From NCBI GenBank assembly GCA_036504155.1, contig DASXVQ010000238.1, positions 1-64,000 of the forward strand: a DNA stretch of 64,000 nucleotides, read 5' to 3'. Shown here one piece after another: positions 7,967 through 17,076 of the stretch. This stretch comes from JACRCT01 sp036504155. GTDB lineage: Bacteria > Myxococcota > Myxococcia > Myxococcales > UBA5297. The notes under the pieces were generated by a model. That model had not been told where the DNA came from. It saw only the letters and a list, made by a program, of their open reading frames with translations, and did no database searches. The position numbers and the translations under genes were made by a program. Every line of letters starts with the position of its first letter. Position 1 is the stretch's first letter.

Positions 7967-10855
7967 GTGCGACCAGATACCCGTCTCATCCTGCCAGCCC
8001 TGCTGAGCCTCGCTGCCTGCCTGCCCACGTGGACGGGTGACCAACCCAACCTCGAGGGTCAGTCGGTGCGCCTCACGGTGCTGCACACTTCCGACATCCA
8101 CTCGCGCTTCCTGCCCTACGACCTGGCGCCGCTGAAGACCGACGCGGACCTGGGCCTGGCGCCCGAAGCCCCGCCGTACGGCGGCTCGGCCCGGCTCGCG
8201 GCGCTCATCAAGCGCGAGCGCGCCCGCGCCGACCGCAGCCTCCTGGTCGACTCGGGCGACTACTGGCAGGGCGGACCGATCTTCAACTCCTCGGACGGCG
8301 AGCCCGAGATGAAGTGGATGTCCTTGATGAACTACGACGGCGTGGTGATGGGCAACCACGAGTTCGACAAGGGCGTGATGAACTTCTCGGACAAGTACAC
8401 GCGCTTCGGCCACTACCCGCTGCTGGCCGCGAACTACTGGTGGGAGAACCGCAACCAGGCCAACTCCACCAACTTCGACAAGATGAGCGCGCCCTACACC
8501 CTGGCCAACGTGCGCGGCCTGCGCGTGGCGATGCTGGGCATGGCCTCCATCGGCTCGATGTACGGCCTGGTGGACGGCGGCAACTCGACGCAGGCGACCC
8601 CGCTGGAGCAGAACGAGTGCGCCCGGGCCTACGTCGAGATGCTCAAGCCCACCACCGACCTGATCATGGTGGTCTCGCACCTGGGCCTCACCGAGGACCA
8701 GGACCTGGTCACCGGCTACGACGCCTACTACCCCTACGAGAGCGCCCTGCCCTTCATGTCGCGCGCCACCACCGACCTCACCCGCTGGCAGCAGATCGAG
8801 CCGCCGCTGTCGCAGTGCGAGGCCGCGGGCACCCCGCGCGAGAAGTGCACCTTCCTCGACGGCACGGTGCGCGTCTTCATCCCCGGCGTCTCCGGCATCG
8901 ACGTCATCGAGGGCGGGCACCTGCACATCGTGCTCAACCCGCCGCAGGTGCTGCGCGACCCCACCGGGCGCCCGGTCATCCTCAGCCACTCCGGCGCCTT
9001 CGCCAAGTACCTGGGCCGGCTCGAGCTGGAGGTGCAGCTGCCGCCGGCCAAGCCCGACGTGGACGAGAGCAGCGACGAGTACCGCAACTGGATGCTGCGC
9101 AAGGCCGAGGGCGCCGAGGTGGTCGCGCACGACTACCACGCGTTCCCCGTCGACGGCATCTGGTGCGACGACGAGGCCCGCTCGTGGCGCGCCAACACGC
9201 AGTTCGAGCAGTTCAAGAGCCTCATCACCACCCGGCCCACGGTCGGCGAGAACAACCCCGACGCCCGCCCCTGCCGCGACCGGTTCTGGGACGAGATGAA
9301 GAACGCCAACGCCTCCAACGAGTTCGCCGTCGACTGCATCGAGAAGTACGACCGCGACTTCCGCGGCTACGAGTGCGACCGCTACCTCCCCACCGACTGC
9401 ATGGCGCGCGCGGAGCGCTGCTCGCGGCAGGAGGACCGGCCCACCACCGCGCTGCTCTCCCCCTACATCACCACCCTGGACCAGACCTTCGCGCTGACCC
9501 GCATCTTCGCCTACGCCCCCCGCGAGATCGCCCGGCGCAACTCGTCCAGCGGCGGCGACAGCCCCCTGGGCAACATGACCGCCGAGTCGATGCGCATCCG
9601 CCAGCGCGTCCAGGCCGAGATCTCGCTGACCAACACCCTGGGCGTGCGCGACAACATCTACCCCGGCCCGGTCAGCCTGGAGGCGATGTTCAACGTGTTC
9701 CCCTTCGAGAACACCATCAACATCATGTACGTCTCCGGCGCCGAGGTTCAGGAGCTGGCCGACTACGTGGGCCAGCGCTCCGGCGAGCGCGGCTGCCAGG
9801 CGCAGGCGCAGATCTCCGGGATGAACTTCGTGATGGACTGCGCCCAGCACCAGGTGAACGTCAACCGCTACCCCTGCGAGACCGCCGCCGACTGCGCGCA
9901 GTACGGCCACGTGCAGCACCCCGCCGGCTGGCAGTGCACCGAGGAGAAGGTCTGCTGGGCGCACACCGCCTACGGCTACGACCCCAACGCCCTCGAGGAG
10001 AAGGACAAGTACGGCCCTCCGCGCATCGGCGACCACTTCGTGGAGGTCGGCGCCACCTACAAGATCGCCGTCAACGACTACATCGCCAAGGGCGGCTCGG
10101 GCTTCAAGGTCCTCAAGCGCAACACCACGCGCATCGAGACCAACATCAGCCTGCGCGACAGCCTCATCGACTACCTGCGCGCGCAGTGCACCTGCCAGGA
10201 CATCCTGGGCGAGTCGGAGTGGAACAAGGGCAAGAAGGACGTCGAGAAGGTCTCGGTCTCCGGCTACAAGTGCGCCCGCGCGCACGAGGGCGCCAACCTG
10301 ATCATCGACCCCATCGCGGTCTCCTGGTGCAAGCAGGCGCTCACCTTCGAGGACCAGTACGCCCGTTGGAGTGGCGGCTCGCCCGCCGCGCCGCTGCCGG
10401 GGCTCGACGAGGGCGCCTGCAGCTGCTCCCAGGTGCTCACCACCACCGCGGCCGCCTGCAGCACCGTGAACGCCGAGGTCCTCAACCAGGCCTGCAACAC
10501 CCCGCTGGTCGGGGGCGCCTGCAGCTGCGCCGACGTGCTGACCCGCGACAGCTCGAAGTGCGGCGCCATCACCGAGGCGATGCGCAAGGCCTGCTCGACG
10601 CCGTTGGCCGGCGAGGGCAGCTGCTCCTGCGCCCAGGCGGTCTGCGCGCGCGAGGACACCGAGACCGACCCCAACCCCCTCAAGGCCTACTGCAGCCTGT
10701 CCATCGGCAAGTGCACCTGCGCCTCGGTGGTCATGGGCGACGAGAAAGCCTGCGGCCACATCCCGCGCGACCTGAAGAACTTCTGCTCCGCCCCCACCCG
10801 CGTCTCCATCGCCGTCGGCGAGGAAGACGGGCGCATCGGCCGGAGGGTCAAGTGA
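7967..10855 (+). CDS. Lipoprotein 5'-nucleotidase / cyclic phosphodiesterase with Cys-rich C-terminus
   Basis: A 962-residue exported enzyme of the UshA/5'-nucleotidase family. Lipobox L-A-A-C puts the lipid on C18. Metal motifs in order: S-D-I-H (42-45), G-D-Y-W-Q-G-G near 100, G-N-H-E-F-D near 128, S-H-L-G, and G-G-H-L-H. The 5_nucleotid_C domain follows, with a long Cys-containing insert. The last ~150 residues carry four repeats opening C-x-C (C-S-C, C-S-C, C-S-C, C-T-C), each with more cysteines, likely disulfide-bonded. GTG 7967 is supported by a GAGG site seven bases upstream. It heads a cassette with the next two genes. Role: hydrolysis of nucleotides outside the cell; exact substrate unknown. 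Confidence 0.87.
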   Translation: MRPDTRLILPALLSLAACLPTWTGDQPNLEGQSVRLTVLHTSDIHSRFLPYDLAPLKTDADLGLAPEAPPYGGSARLAALIKRERARADRSLLVDSGDYWQGGPIFNSSDGEPEMKWMSLMNYDGVVMGNHEFDKGVMNFSDKYTRFGHYPLLAANYWWENRNQANSTNFDKMSAPYTLANVRGLRVAMLGMASIGSMYGLVDGGNSTQATPLEQNECARAYVEMLKPTTDLIMVVSHLGLTEDQDLVTGYDAYYPYESALPFMSRATTDLTRWQQIEPPLSQCEAAGTPREKCTFLDGTVRVFIPGVSGIDVIEGGHLHIVLNPPQVLRDPTGRPVILSHSGAFAKYLGRLELEVQLPPAKPDVDESSDEYRNWMLRKAEGAEVVAHDYHAFPVDGIWCDDEARSWRANTQFEQFKSLITTRPTVGENNPDARPCRDRFWDEMKNANASNEFAVDCIEKYDRDFRGYECDRYLPTDCMARAERCSRQEDRPTTALLSPYITTLDQTFALTRIFAYAPREIARRNSSSGGDSPLGNMTAESMRIRQRVQAEISLTNTLGVRDNIYPGPVSLEAMFNVFPFENTINIMYVSGAEVQELADYVGQRSGERGCQAQAQISGMNFVMDCAQHQVNVNRYPCETAADCAQYGHVQHPAGWQCTEEKVCWAHTAYGYDPNALEEKDKYGPPRIGDHFVEVGATYKIAVNDYIAKGGSGFKVLKRNTTRIETNISLRDSLIDYLRAQCTCQDILGESEWNKGKKDVEKVSVSGYKCARAHEGANLIIDPIAVSWCKQALTFEDQYARWSGGSPAAPLPGLDEGACSCSQVLTTTAAACSTVNAEVLNQACNTPLVGGACSCADVLTRDSSKCGAITEAMRKACSTPLAGEGSCSCAQAVCAREDTETDPNPLKAYCSLSIGKCTCASVVMGDEKACGHIPRDLKNFCSAPTRVSIAVGEEDGRIGRRVK

Positions 10856-10863
10856 GCTCCGTC

Positions 10864-13095
10864 ATGAACTTCCGCCGCCTCACCCTGGCCGCCCTGCTGT
10901 CGGCCCTGCCCTTCACCGCCTGCGACGGTTGCGCCAGGCCCCCGCCTGAGCAGAAGCCGCGCGTCGAGTCCTTCGGCGTCAAGGTCAAGCAGATCAAGGT
11001 CTACGGCACCTCCGGCAACGACACGTTCACGGCCTGGGCCGAGGACCAGCGGATGCCCATGCCGCGCGTGGGCGCGCTGCTCGAGGTCGAGGTCTGGGCC
11101 CAGGACCGCAACGGCGAGTTCATGGCCGACTACCAGCTGCCGATCTCCTTCCGCGCCACGCCCGGCAACGTGGTGGCCGTGAGCGAGCCGGTCGAGCCGC
11201 TCACCAACGCGCTGACCACCGCGACGGTCGAGGACCTGCGCAAGACGAACACCCGCATGCTCCCCTGCCGCGACGGCGTCTGCCGCGGCTGGGTGCTGGT
11301 CGAGAAGGTCTTCGGCGAGACCTACCTGTGGGCGCAGGACTCGCCGCCCCCGCCGGTCTTCGCGCTGCCGACCTCGGAAGGCGACGAGCCGCCGGCGGAC
11401 GCCGGCGACCTCGACAGCGGGTTGCCCGGGCCCGACGCCGGCCCCGACAGCGGCTGGGACGAGGTGGACGGCGGCCGGACCTTCGTCGCCGGCCTGTCCC
11501 CGGCGATGTGGTTCGCCTCCCCGACCATCGCCGACACCCAGCTGCTGCCCGGCAAGACCGTCACCTTCACCAACAAGTGGTGCCCGCCGGCGAAGCCGGC
11601 CTGGAACAACCGCCTCTCGCCCTTCATCGGCAACTTCCTCACCATCGACGCGCCGCCGCCGAAGGGCGACATGATCGTGACCGCGATCAGCGTCGAGGGC
11701 TTCTACGCCGCCGACCTGCTCGCCCCGCCCATCAACGACACCTTCTACACCGACGACCCCAGCCGCAACCGGACGCTGCCGGGCACCTACGGCTACCTGT
11801 ACATCTACAACTACAACTACCCGGACGGCCTGTTCACCGGCGACCGCGTGCTCTCGCTCACCGGCACCGTCCAGGAGTTCTCGGGCACGACCCAGCTCGT
11901 CTTCCCCAGCTGGATCCGCAAGGAGGGCCTGCCGCGCCCCGAGGACCGCCCCAAGCCCATCCTGCTCGACTTCTCCGACCCGCAGCTGGACGCCACCGGC
12001 AAGGCCGCCGACGGCTGCACCACCGCCGACAAGACGCTGCACTGCGACAACGGCAAGGCGCCCACCAGCTACAGCCTGCGCTGCGTGCGCGGCTGCGGCG
12101 AGGCGGTCTGCCCCGCGGGGACGGTCTGCGTCGACGAGCAGGCCTGCCAGTGCACGGCGACGCCCACCGACTCCTGCGCGGCGGCCTACTCCGGGACCCA
12201 CTGCGACACGGCCACCGGCCAGTGCGCCGGCACCTGCCCCGAGACCGCCTGCCCCAGCGGCCAGTGGTGCGTGCAGCGCCACTGCGTCAACCCGGCCAAC
12301 CCCTGCGAGGGCACCACCTGCCCCGCCGGCGAGCGCTGCAACGCCAACACCGGCGCCTGCGAGTGCGGCCCGTCGCTCGGCTACCGCGTGAGCAAGACGG
12401 CCCTGTACAAGGGCTCGCCCGCCTTCCAGCAGGCGGCGGACCCGACCGTGACCGAGTTCATGGACGTGCTGTTCGCCTACTCGAACAACAACCTGGAGAT
12501 CGAGTCGCTGGAGAGCGCCGTGGTCAAGCTCTCGAACGTCAAGCCCGCGACCAAGTACGTCAACTGCGACGGCAACGGCAACTCGAACATCCCGCCGTTC
12601 CGCTGGAACAGCCAGACCGACGCGCACGGCTGCTTCGTCTCCGGCGGCGCCTCGGCGTGGTACTGCGACCCGAACGGCGAGGACACCGCCGACTGCGAGT
12701 GCAACCGCGACTGCATCGCCGGCCTGCGCGCCTACGCCGACGAGGTCTGCGCCGAGGCCAACACCTACCGCACCTACGGGCAGTGGCTGGTCCAGGCGGA
12801 GGACCTCTGGAAGACGCGCATCAACGTCTCCACCCGCGACGCCATGCCCGACTTCGACCCGCGCACCGAGTTCAGCAAGGTGGAGTACAAGGGCTGCCGG
12901 GTGGACATCACCGGCGTGCTCCGCCAGGTGCAGGCCGCGCGGCCCCGCTGGCTCATCATCGCGCGCGACCAGGACGACTTCTGCTGCCGTGCGCCGGAGG
13001 GGGCCCGCTGCCCCACCCCGGACGACCTCTGGGTCGACGCGGATGGCGTGGCGCACCCGGGCCGGTGCCCGAAGTGCCCGAGCCTCGACCAGTAA
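10864..13095 (+). CDS. Cysteine-rich exported lipoprotein, function unknown
   Basis: A 743-residue protein with an N-terminal signal and probable lipobox F-T-A-C (C20). A beta-rich N-terminal half is followed by an EGF-like stretch with many C-x(2-7)-C steps (about residues 400-505, for example C-P-A-G-x-x-C). The tail also has paired cysteines. An Asp/Gly/Pro linker lies near 175-200. ATG 10864 is preferred; an in-frame GTG at 10852 would overlap the nucleotidase stop (GTGA) and add four residues. Tight spacing to the nucleotidase suggests a shared surface assembly. I recognise no named family for the whole protein. Confidence 0.75.
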   Translation: MNFRRLTLAALLSALPFTACDGCARPPPEQKPRVESFGVKVKQIKVYGTSGNDTFTAWAEDQRMPMPRVGALLEVEVWAQDRNGEFMADYQLPISFRATPGNVVAVSEPVEPLTNALTTATVEDLRKTNTRMLPCRDGVCRGWVLVEKVFGETYLWAQDSPPPPVFALPTSEGDEPPADAGDLDSGLPGPDAGPDSGWDEVDGGRTFVAGLSPAMWFASPTIADTQLLPGKTVTFTNKWCPPAKPAWNNRLSPFIGNFLTIDAPPPKGDMIVTAISVEGFYAADLLAPPINDTFYTDDPSRNRTLPGTYGYLYIYNYNYPDGLFTGDRVLSLTGTVQEFSGTTQLVFPSWIRKEGLPRPEDRPKPILLDFSDPQLDATGKAADGCTTADKTLHCDNGKAPTSYSLRCVRGCGEAVCPAGTVCVDEQACQCTATPTDSCAAAYSGTHCDTATGQCAGTCPETACPSGQWCVQRHCVNPANPCEGTTCPAGERCNANTGACECGPSLGYRVSKTALYKGSPAFQQAADPTVTEFMDVLFAYSNNNLEIESLESAVVKLSNVKPATKYVNCDGNGNSNIPPFRWNSQTDAHGCFVSGGASAWYCDPNGEDTADCECNRDCIAGLRAYADEVCAEANTYRTYGQWLVQAEDLWKTRINVSTRDAMPDFDPRTEFSKVEYKGCRVDITGVLRQVQAARPRWLIIARDQDDFCCRAPEGARCPTPDDLWVDADGVAHPGRCPKCPSLDQ

Positions 13096-13184
13096 GACCT
13101 CCGCCGGCACGAGGCCGGCGCTCCCCGACTCCCCACCCTTCCTTACGCCTTTCTAGAACCCTCATCGAAGAAGCTGGAGGAAAG

Positions 13185-14744
13185 ATGCAGCCCCTTTGCC
13201 GCAGGCTCGCCGCCGCCGCCGCCCTGGCCGTGCTCGCCATGGTCCCGTCGGCCGCGCGCGCGGGCGACTTCGTCGACACCCGCGTGACCCTGCTCTTCAC
13301 CGACGACAACGTGCTGGCCAAGCCCGGCGAGACCACGCCCAGCAACCCCGGCGCGCGCTTCGGCTTCGCCAACAGCACCAACACGCAGTTCTACGACAAC
13401 TTCAACACCAAGTACTCCGGCTTCGAGACCCTGACCAACCTGGTGCTCTACAAGAAGGCCCCGGCGTTCTTCGACGGCCTGACCACCGAGGCCGCGCTGG
13501 CGCTCAACCTGCTGGTCGCGCGCGAGAAGCCCACCACCTCCCTCTCCTCGGTCGTGCTCGCCGACGCGTCCAGCTACCTGACGCTCAAGTACACGCCCAA
13601 GGGCTGGGACGAGAAGCGCGAGGGCGTCACCCTCACCGGGTTCCCGCTCTCCGCCGACCGCTTCCGCCTGGGCTACGCCTACAAGATCAGCTGGGGCGGC
13701 TCGGAGATCTTCGGCACCAGCCGCTCGGAGTCGGTGCCCGGCGCCAAGCTGCAGTTCTCCAAGGCGCTCAACCCCGACCAGCTCGCCTACGGCTACGTGG
13801 GCATGAAGTCGACCATCATCCTCAACGACAAGGTCCACGAGCAGGAGGCCAACTACGGCGTCCTCGCCGGCGCCGGCGTCGACATCACCCGCTGGCTGCG
13901 CTTCGACATCAGCGGCGGCTGGTTCATGAAGGGCGTCAACCCCACCACCAGCGTCCTGGGCGCCCCGGTCCGCGCCGAGGGCCTCTCCAGCCAGCTGGTG
14001 TTCCACTGGGGCGTGCCGGTCGGCAGCTCGGTCGACTTCGCGCTCTACAAGAACGACCCCGACATGCCCAGCCGCGTCTTCAGCCCCGAGGCGTACCCGG
14101 GCGGCTTCTCCCTCAGCGCGTCCATCGAGGGCAGCTACCTCGCCCAGACGCTGGCCGACCCCGACGTCTTCGGCCAGACCAAGGTGCAGGCCGCCTACGC
14201 CGGCGCCCTGCAGGTGCGCGCCAAGTACGACTACTGGCGCATCAGCGCCCTGGGCCTGTGGCGCTCGGTGACCTTCATCGAGTTCAACGTCCCCGGCTTC
14301 CCGCCCTACAACGACTTCCCCAAGGGCACCTCGCTGGGCGACGAGAAGTTCCTGGCGGTGGGCTTCGACCGCTACTTCCCCGCGCTGCACCTGACCCCGG
14401 GCCTGATGGGCGGCATCCAGATCCCCGCGTCCTACACCACCAGCGGCGACATGGGCGGCAACAACCCGCCTCCGTCCCTCCAGGGCAAGCGCACCGTCGT
14501 CATCCGCGACGCCAGCAGCAGCCCGAGCATCCTGCCCTCGAACCAGGGGGCGAAGATGATCTACTCGGTCAAGGGCAACGCGCGCTGGGACCTGTCGGAC
14601 TTCTTCTCCTTCATCGCCGAGGTCTACTACACCCGCGACGACAACCGCTTCACGTTCAAGGACTCGGCGGAGGGGGTTGCCGAGCCCACGCAGGAGAACC
14701 CGGACATCCTGGGCTTCAACGTGATGCTGCAGGCGCGGTTCTAG
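13185..14744 (+). CDS. Outer-membrane beta-barrel protein
   Basis: A 519-residue protein with a clear signal peptide (cleavage likely after A-R-A near residue 25). It is rich in alternating polar/apolar strands with aromatic girdle residues and ends in Q-A-R-F, the terminal aromatic typical of barrels inserted by BAM. A strong GGAGGA site lies before ATG 13185. It closes the cassette with the 5'-nucleotidase and Cys-rich lipoprotein and is followed by a strong terminator. Related proteins are annotated only as hypothetical porin-like barrels; a transport or anchoring role for the two lipoproteins is inference. Confidence 0.78.
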   Translation: MQPLCRRLAAAAALAVLAMVPSAARAGDFVDTRVTLLFTDDNVLAKPGETTPSNPGARFGFANSTNTQFYDNFNTKYSGFETLTNLVLYKKAPAFFDGLTTEAALALNLLVAREKPTTSLSSVVLADASSYLTLKYTPKGWDEKREGVTLTGFPLSADRFRLGYAYKISWGGSEIFGTSRSESVPGAKLQFSKALNPDQLAYGYVGMKSTIILNDKVHEQEANYGVLAGAGVDITRWLRFDISGGWFMKGVNPTTSVLGAPVRAEGLSSQLVFHWGVPVGSSVDFALYKNDPDMPSRVFSPEAYPGGFSLSASIEGSYLAQTLADPDVFGQTKVQAAYAGALQVRAKYDYWRISALGLWRSVTFIEFNVPGFPPYNDFPKGTSLGDEKFLAVGFDRYFPALHLTPGLMGGIQIPASYTTSGDMGGNNPPPSLQGKRTVVIRDASSSPSILPSNQGAKMIYSVKGNARWDLSDFFSFIAEVYYTRDDNRFTFKDSAEGVAEPTQENPDILGFNVMLQARF

Positions 14745-14768
14745 ACCGGGCTCCACGGCTTCATCAGA

Positions 14769-14810
14769 CTTCGGGCTCCAGGCCGCCAGGTCTGGAGCCC
14801 GAAGCCTTTT
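14769..14810 (+). terminator. Strong intrinsic terminator after the surface cassette
   Basis: A perfect 13-bp stem (CTTCGGGCTCCAG at 14769-14781 pairs with 14792-14804), 10-base loop, then CC and TTTT at 14807-14810. It starts 24 bases past the barrel gene stop. The T run touches the last codon of the convergent protease gene. Confidence 0.88.
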
Positions 14811-15676
14811 CACGGCTGCGCCTGCGAGACCTTGCGGTCCGCGCCGGCCCGCGCGCCCACCAGGTTGCCCAGGCCCTTCTCCTCGAGGAACCGGCGGATC
14901 TTCGCCGCCGGCGCCGCGAAGGTCTCGCCCGGCATCGGCACGTCGAACGAGTAGGTCTCCTGGGCCACCGGGATGGAGACCTTGGCCGTCCGGTAGCCCT
15001 CGACGATGCCCACCAGCTTCCCGCTCTCCACGCAGAACAGCCCGCCGCCCGAGGCGCCGTAGCCGATGGCGGCGTCGGTCTTGAGCATCACCGGCACCCG
15101 CTTCGCGTCCAGCTCCACCTGGCTGATCATCCCGCCCGAGACCGACAGCGCCCGGCCGTAAGGCGCGGCGACGATGACCACGTCGGCGCCCAGCTCGGCC
15201 TCGCCGTCGGCGGCGAGGGCGGCAGCCTCCAGCGCGATGCCCGGGACGGCGAGCACCGCCAGGTCCACCTCCGGCACGGCCCCGCGGGCGACGAGCTTGG
15301 CGCCGAACTCCTGGGTGTCGCCGGTGGGCAGGTCGACCAGGACCACGTACTTGGGGTCCTCGCCCTTCTGCCCGGCGACCACGTGCTCGTTGGTCAGGAC
15401 GTAGGTCACCGCGCCGTCCGGCGTCAGGGCGTTGCCGATGGCGACGCCGGAGGCGCTGCGCACCGGGTTGTCGGCGACGACCACCACCACCCGCACGTTC
15501 TGCGGGAGCACCGCGCGCGCGGTCGAGGCCCTCGTGCCGCGGGCGGCCCGCCCGGCCCCGGCCGACCCGGCGCCGGCCGAGGCCTCGGACCGGGCCCGAG
15601 CCCCCGCGCACGAGGTCAAGGCCGCCGCCGCCGCCGCCGCCGCCAACGCCACTTTGAACACCGCTCGTCCCGTCAT
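14810..15676 (-). CDS. Trypsin-like S1C serine protease lipoprotein
   Basis: A 288-residue protease. Lipobox L-T-S-C lies near residue 21 after an alanine-rich signal. The S1 fold has the histidine in T-N-E-H-V-V, aspartate in V-D-L-A-V-L and serine in G-A-S-G-G-G-L. The layout matches DegP/HtrA S1C proteases but there is no PDZ domain after the catalytic part, only a short tail. ATG 15676 has GAAGGAAGG upstream, and the upstream in-frame residues are not signal-like. It is convergent with the barrel gene. Probable envelope protein quality control or processing; substrates unknown. Confidence 0.83.
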   Translation of the reverse strand: MTGRAVFKVALAAAAAAAALTSCAGARARSEASAGAGSAGAGRAARGTRASTARAVLPQNVRVVVVVADNPVRSASGVAIGNALTPDGAVTYVLTNEHVVAGQKGEDPKYVVLVDLPTGDTQEFGAKLVARGAVPEVDLAVLAVPGIALEAAALAADGEAELGADVVIVAAPYGRALSVSGGMISQVELDAKRVPVMLKTDAAIGYGASGGGLFCVESGKLVGIVEGYRTAKVSIPVAQETYSFDVPMPGETFAAPAAKIRRFLEEKGLGNLVGARAGADRKVSQAQP

Positions 15677-15993
15677 CCGTCGCGCCTTCCTTCGAAGAGA
15701 AGCTTGGAGGTCCCAGGTTGCACGAGCGACCTTGCCACGCCGCGCGCCAAGGCTGGGAGAGACGGCCGCCGCAGGGCTCGCCGGGCCGCCGGGAGGGCGC
15801 CCAGGCGACCCGAAAGAGGACGTAGCCGGAAGCGCCCGTTTTTCGTAAGCTTTGGCGTTCGGACCCCTCGACAAGCTCAGGGCGACACCCGCCTCTTCGA
15901 GCGAAGGAAGAACGCTTGGGAACCGGCTGGATACCAGGAATCTCCACCGCGATCGCCGCCTCGCGCGCCTCGGCGCTGCCCCGCCCGCGCAGC
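15677..15993. other. Intergenic region between protease and BtaA-like genes
   Basis: A 317-base divergent gap. I see no convincing gene or promoter. It holds one copy of a dispersed palindrome-like repeat (15864-15890). An in-frame TTG at 15916 with GAAGGAAG upstream could be an earlier start for the downstream gene. Confidence 0.5.
15864..15890. repeat. Dispersed short repeat, copy 1
   Basis: CCCCTCGACAAGCTCAGGG plus the following GACACC. A close copy lies at 48343-48366. The core is a near palindrome around the GAGCTY centre. From memory, very similar short motifs recur between genes in many GC-rich genomes; a genome-wide count is not possible here. Confidence 0.5.
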
Positions 15994-17076
15994 ATGCGCT
16001 CGCCGCTTCAGTTCTCGGTCATGCGGGAAGACCCGCGCCTGGAGGAGCGCCTGCTCGACCGCATCCCGGGCGAGAAGCGCTTCTTCGGCATCACCGGCGC
16101 CGGCTGCACCCTGCTCGCCCTGGCCCCGCGCGCCGACCTCGCCGCGCTGGTCGGCTGCGACAAGGATCCCCACCAGACCACCTGGGCGCGGATGCGGCTG
16201 GCCGCCGCCAAGAGCCTGAGCCGCAAGGACTTCTGCCGGGTGACGGGCATCTCGCAGATCGACCCGGCCACCCGCGAGGCGCTGCTCAACAAGCTCGTCC
16301 AGGCGCTGCAGCCCGAGGACCGCGCCTACGTCAAGGAGGAGCGCGCCTTCTTCGTCTCCGGCGCCTTCGACGACGGGACCTTCGAGCGGCTCTTCGCCTT
16401 CTGGCGCGGCTTCATGGAGAAGTTCGTCGTCAGCAAGGACGAGATCCAGCGGCTGTTCGACGGCGACCCGCAGGTGGCGGAGAGCATCATCGGCGCCGAC
16501 CTGTGGCCGCTCTCCTTCGAGCTGAGCATCCACCAGCGCCTGCTGCTCGCCCTCTTCGGCCCGGACGCCATCCAGCACGCCCCGCCCGGCAGCTGGCCGC
16601 GCTACTTCCAGGCCCGCTTCGAGTGGGCGCTGCGGCAGAAGGACGCCGCCAAGAACCCGTACCTGTCGCACGTGATGCGCGGCCGCTACGGCGCGCTCGA
16701 CCACGACGACGGCCTGCCCGACTACCTCACCGCGGCGCGCTACGAGAAGCTGCCGGAGTCGGTGGGCAAGGTGACCACCCACACCGGGACGGTGGTCGAG
16801 GCGCTGGCCGCGCACCCCGGGCCGTACCACCTGCTGATGCTCTCGAACATCCTGGACTGGTGCGCCGAGGCCGAGGCCGAGGCGATGGCCGGCCCGGTGC
16901 TCGACGCGCTGGCGCCCGGCGGCTACCTGCTGCTGCGCCAGCTCAACAACGTGCGCCCGCTGCCGCGCCTGTGGATCACCACGCTCGACTTCGATCCCGT
17001 CCTGGAGCGCGACCTGCAGGGCAGCGACCGCAGCTTCTTCTATTCGGCGGTGCGGGTGGGCCGGAAGCCGGCATGA
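15994..17076 (+). CDS. DUF3419/BtaA-like 3-amino-3-carboxypropyltransferase family protein
   Basis: A 360-residue protein matching the DUF3419 family, whose known member BtaA moves the aminocarboxypropyl group of S-adenosylmethionine to diacylglycerol in betaine-lipid synthesis. Visible family features: F-S-V-M-R-E-D-P at residues 7-14 (usual F-S-x-x-W-E-D-P), the SAM-loop I-T-G-A-G-C-T near 33, C-D-K-D-P-H-Q near 55, and the late block S-N-I-L-D-W. The start must lie upstream of the E-D-P motif, so ATG 15994 or TTG 15916. The stop overlaps the acyltransferase start (ATGA). No BtaB methyltransferase is nearby, so the final lipid is open. Confidence 0.75.
   Translation: MRSPLQFSVMREDPRLEERLLDRIPGEKRFFGITGAGCTLLALAPRADLAALVGCDKDPHQTTWARMRLAAAKSLSRKDFCRVTGISQIDPATREALLNKLVQALQPEDRAYVKEERAFFVSGAFDDGTFERLFAFWRGFMEKFVVSKDEIQRLFDGDPQVAESIIGADLWPLSFELSIHQRLLLALFGPDAIQHAPPGSWPRYFQARFEWALRQKDAAKNPYLSHVMRGRYGALDHDDGLPDYLTAARYEKLPESVGKVTTHTGTVVEALAAHPGPYHLLMLSNILDWCAEAEAEAMAGPVLDALAPGGYLLLRQLNNVRPLPRLWITTLDFDPVLERDLQGSDRSFFYSAVRVGRKPA

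Noticed and set aside
8314..10860. Long open frame overlapping the 5'-nucleotidase gene in another frame
   Set aside because: Arg/Pro/His-rich with no domain; a typical high-GC shadow. Only its last part, from 10864, is a real gene.
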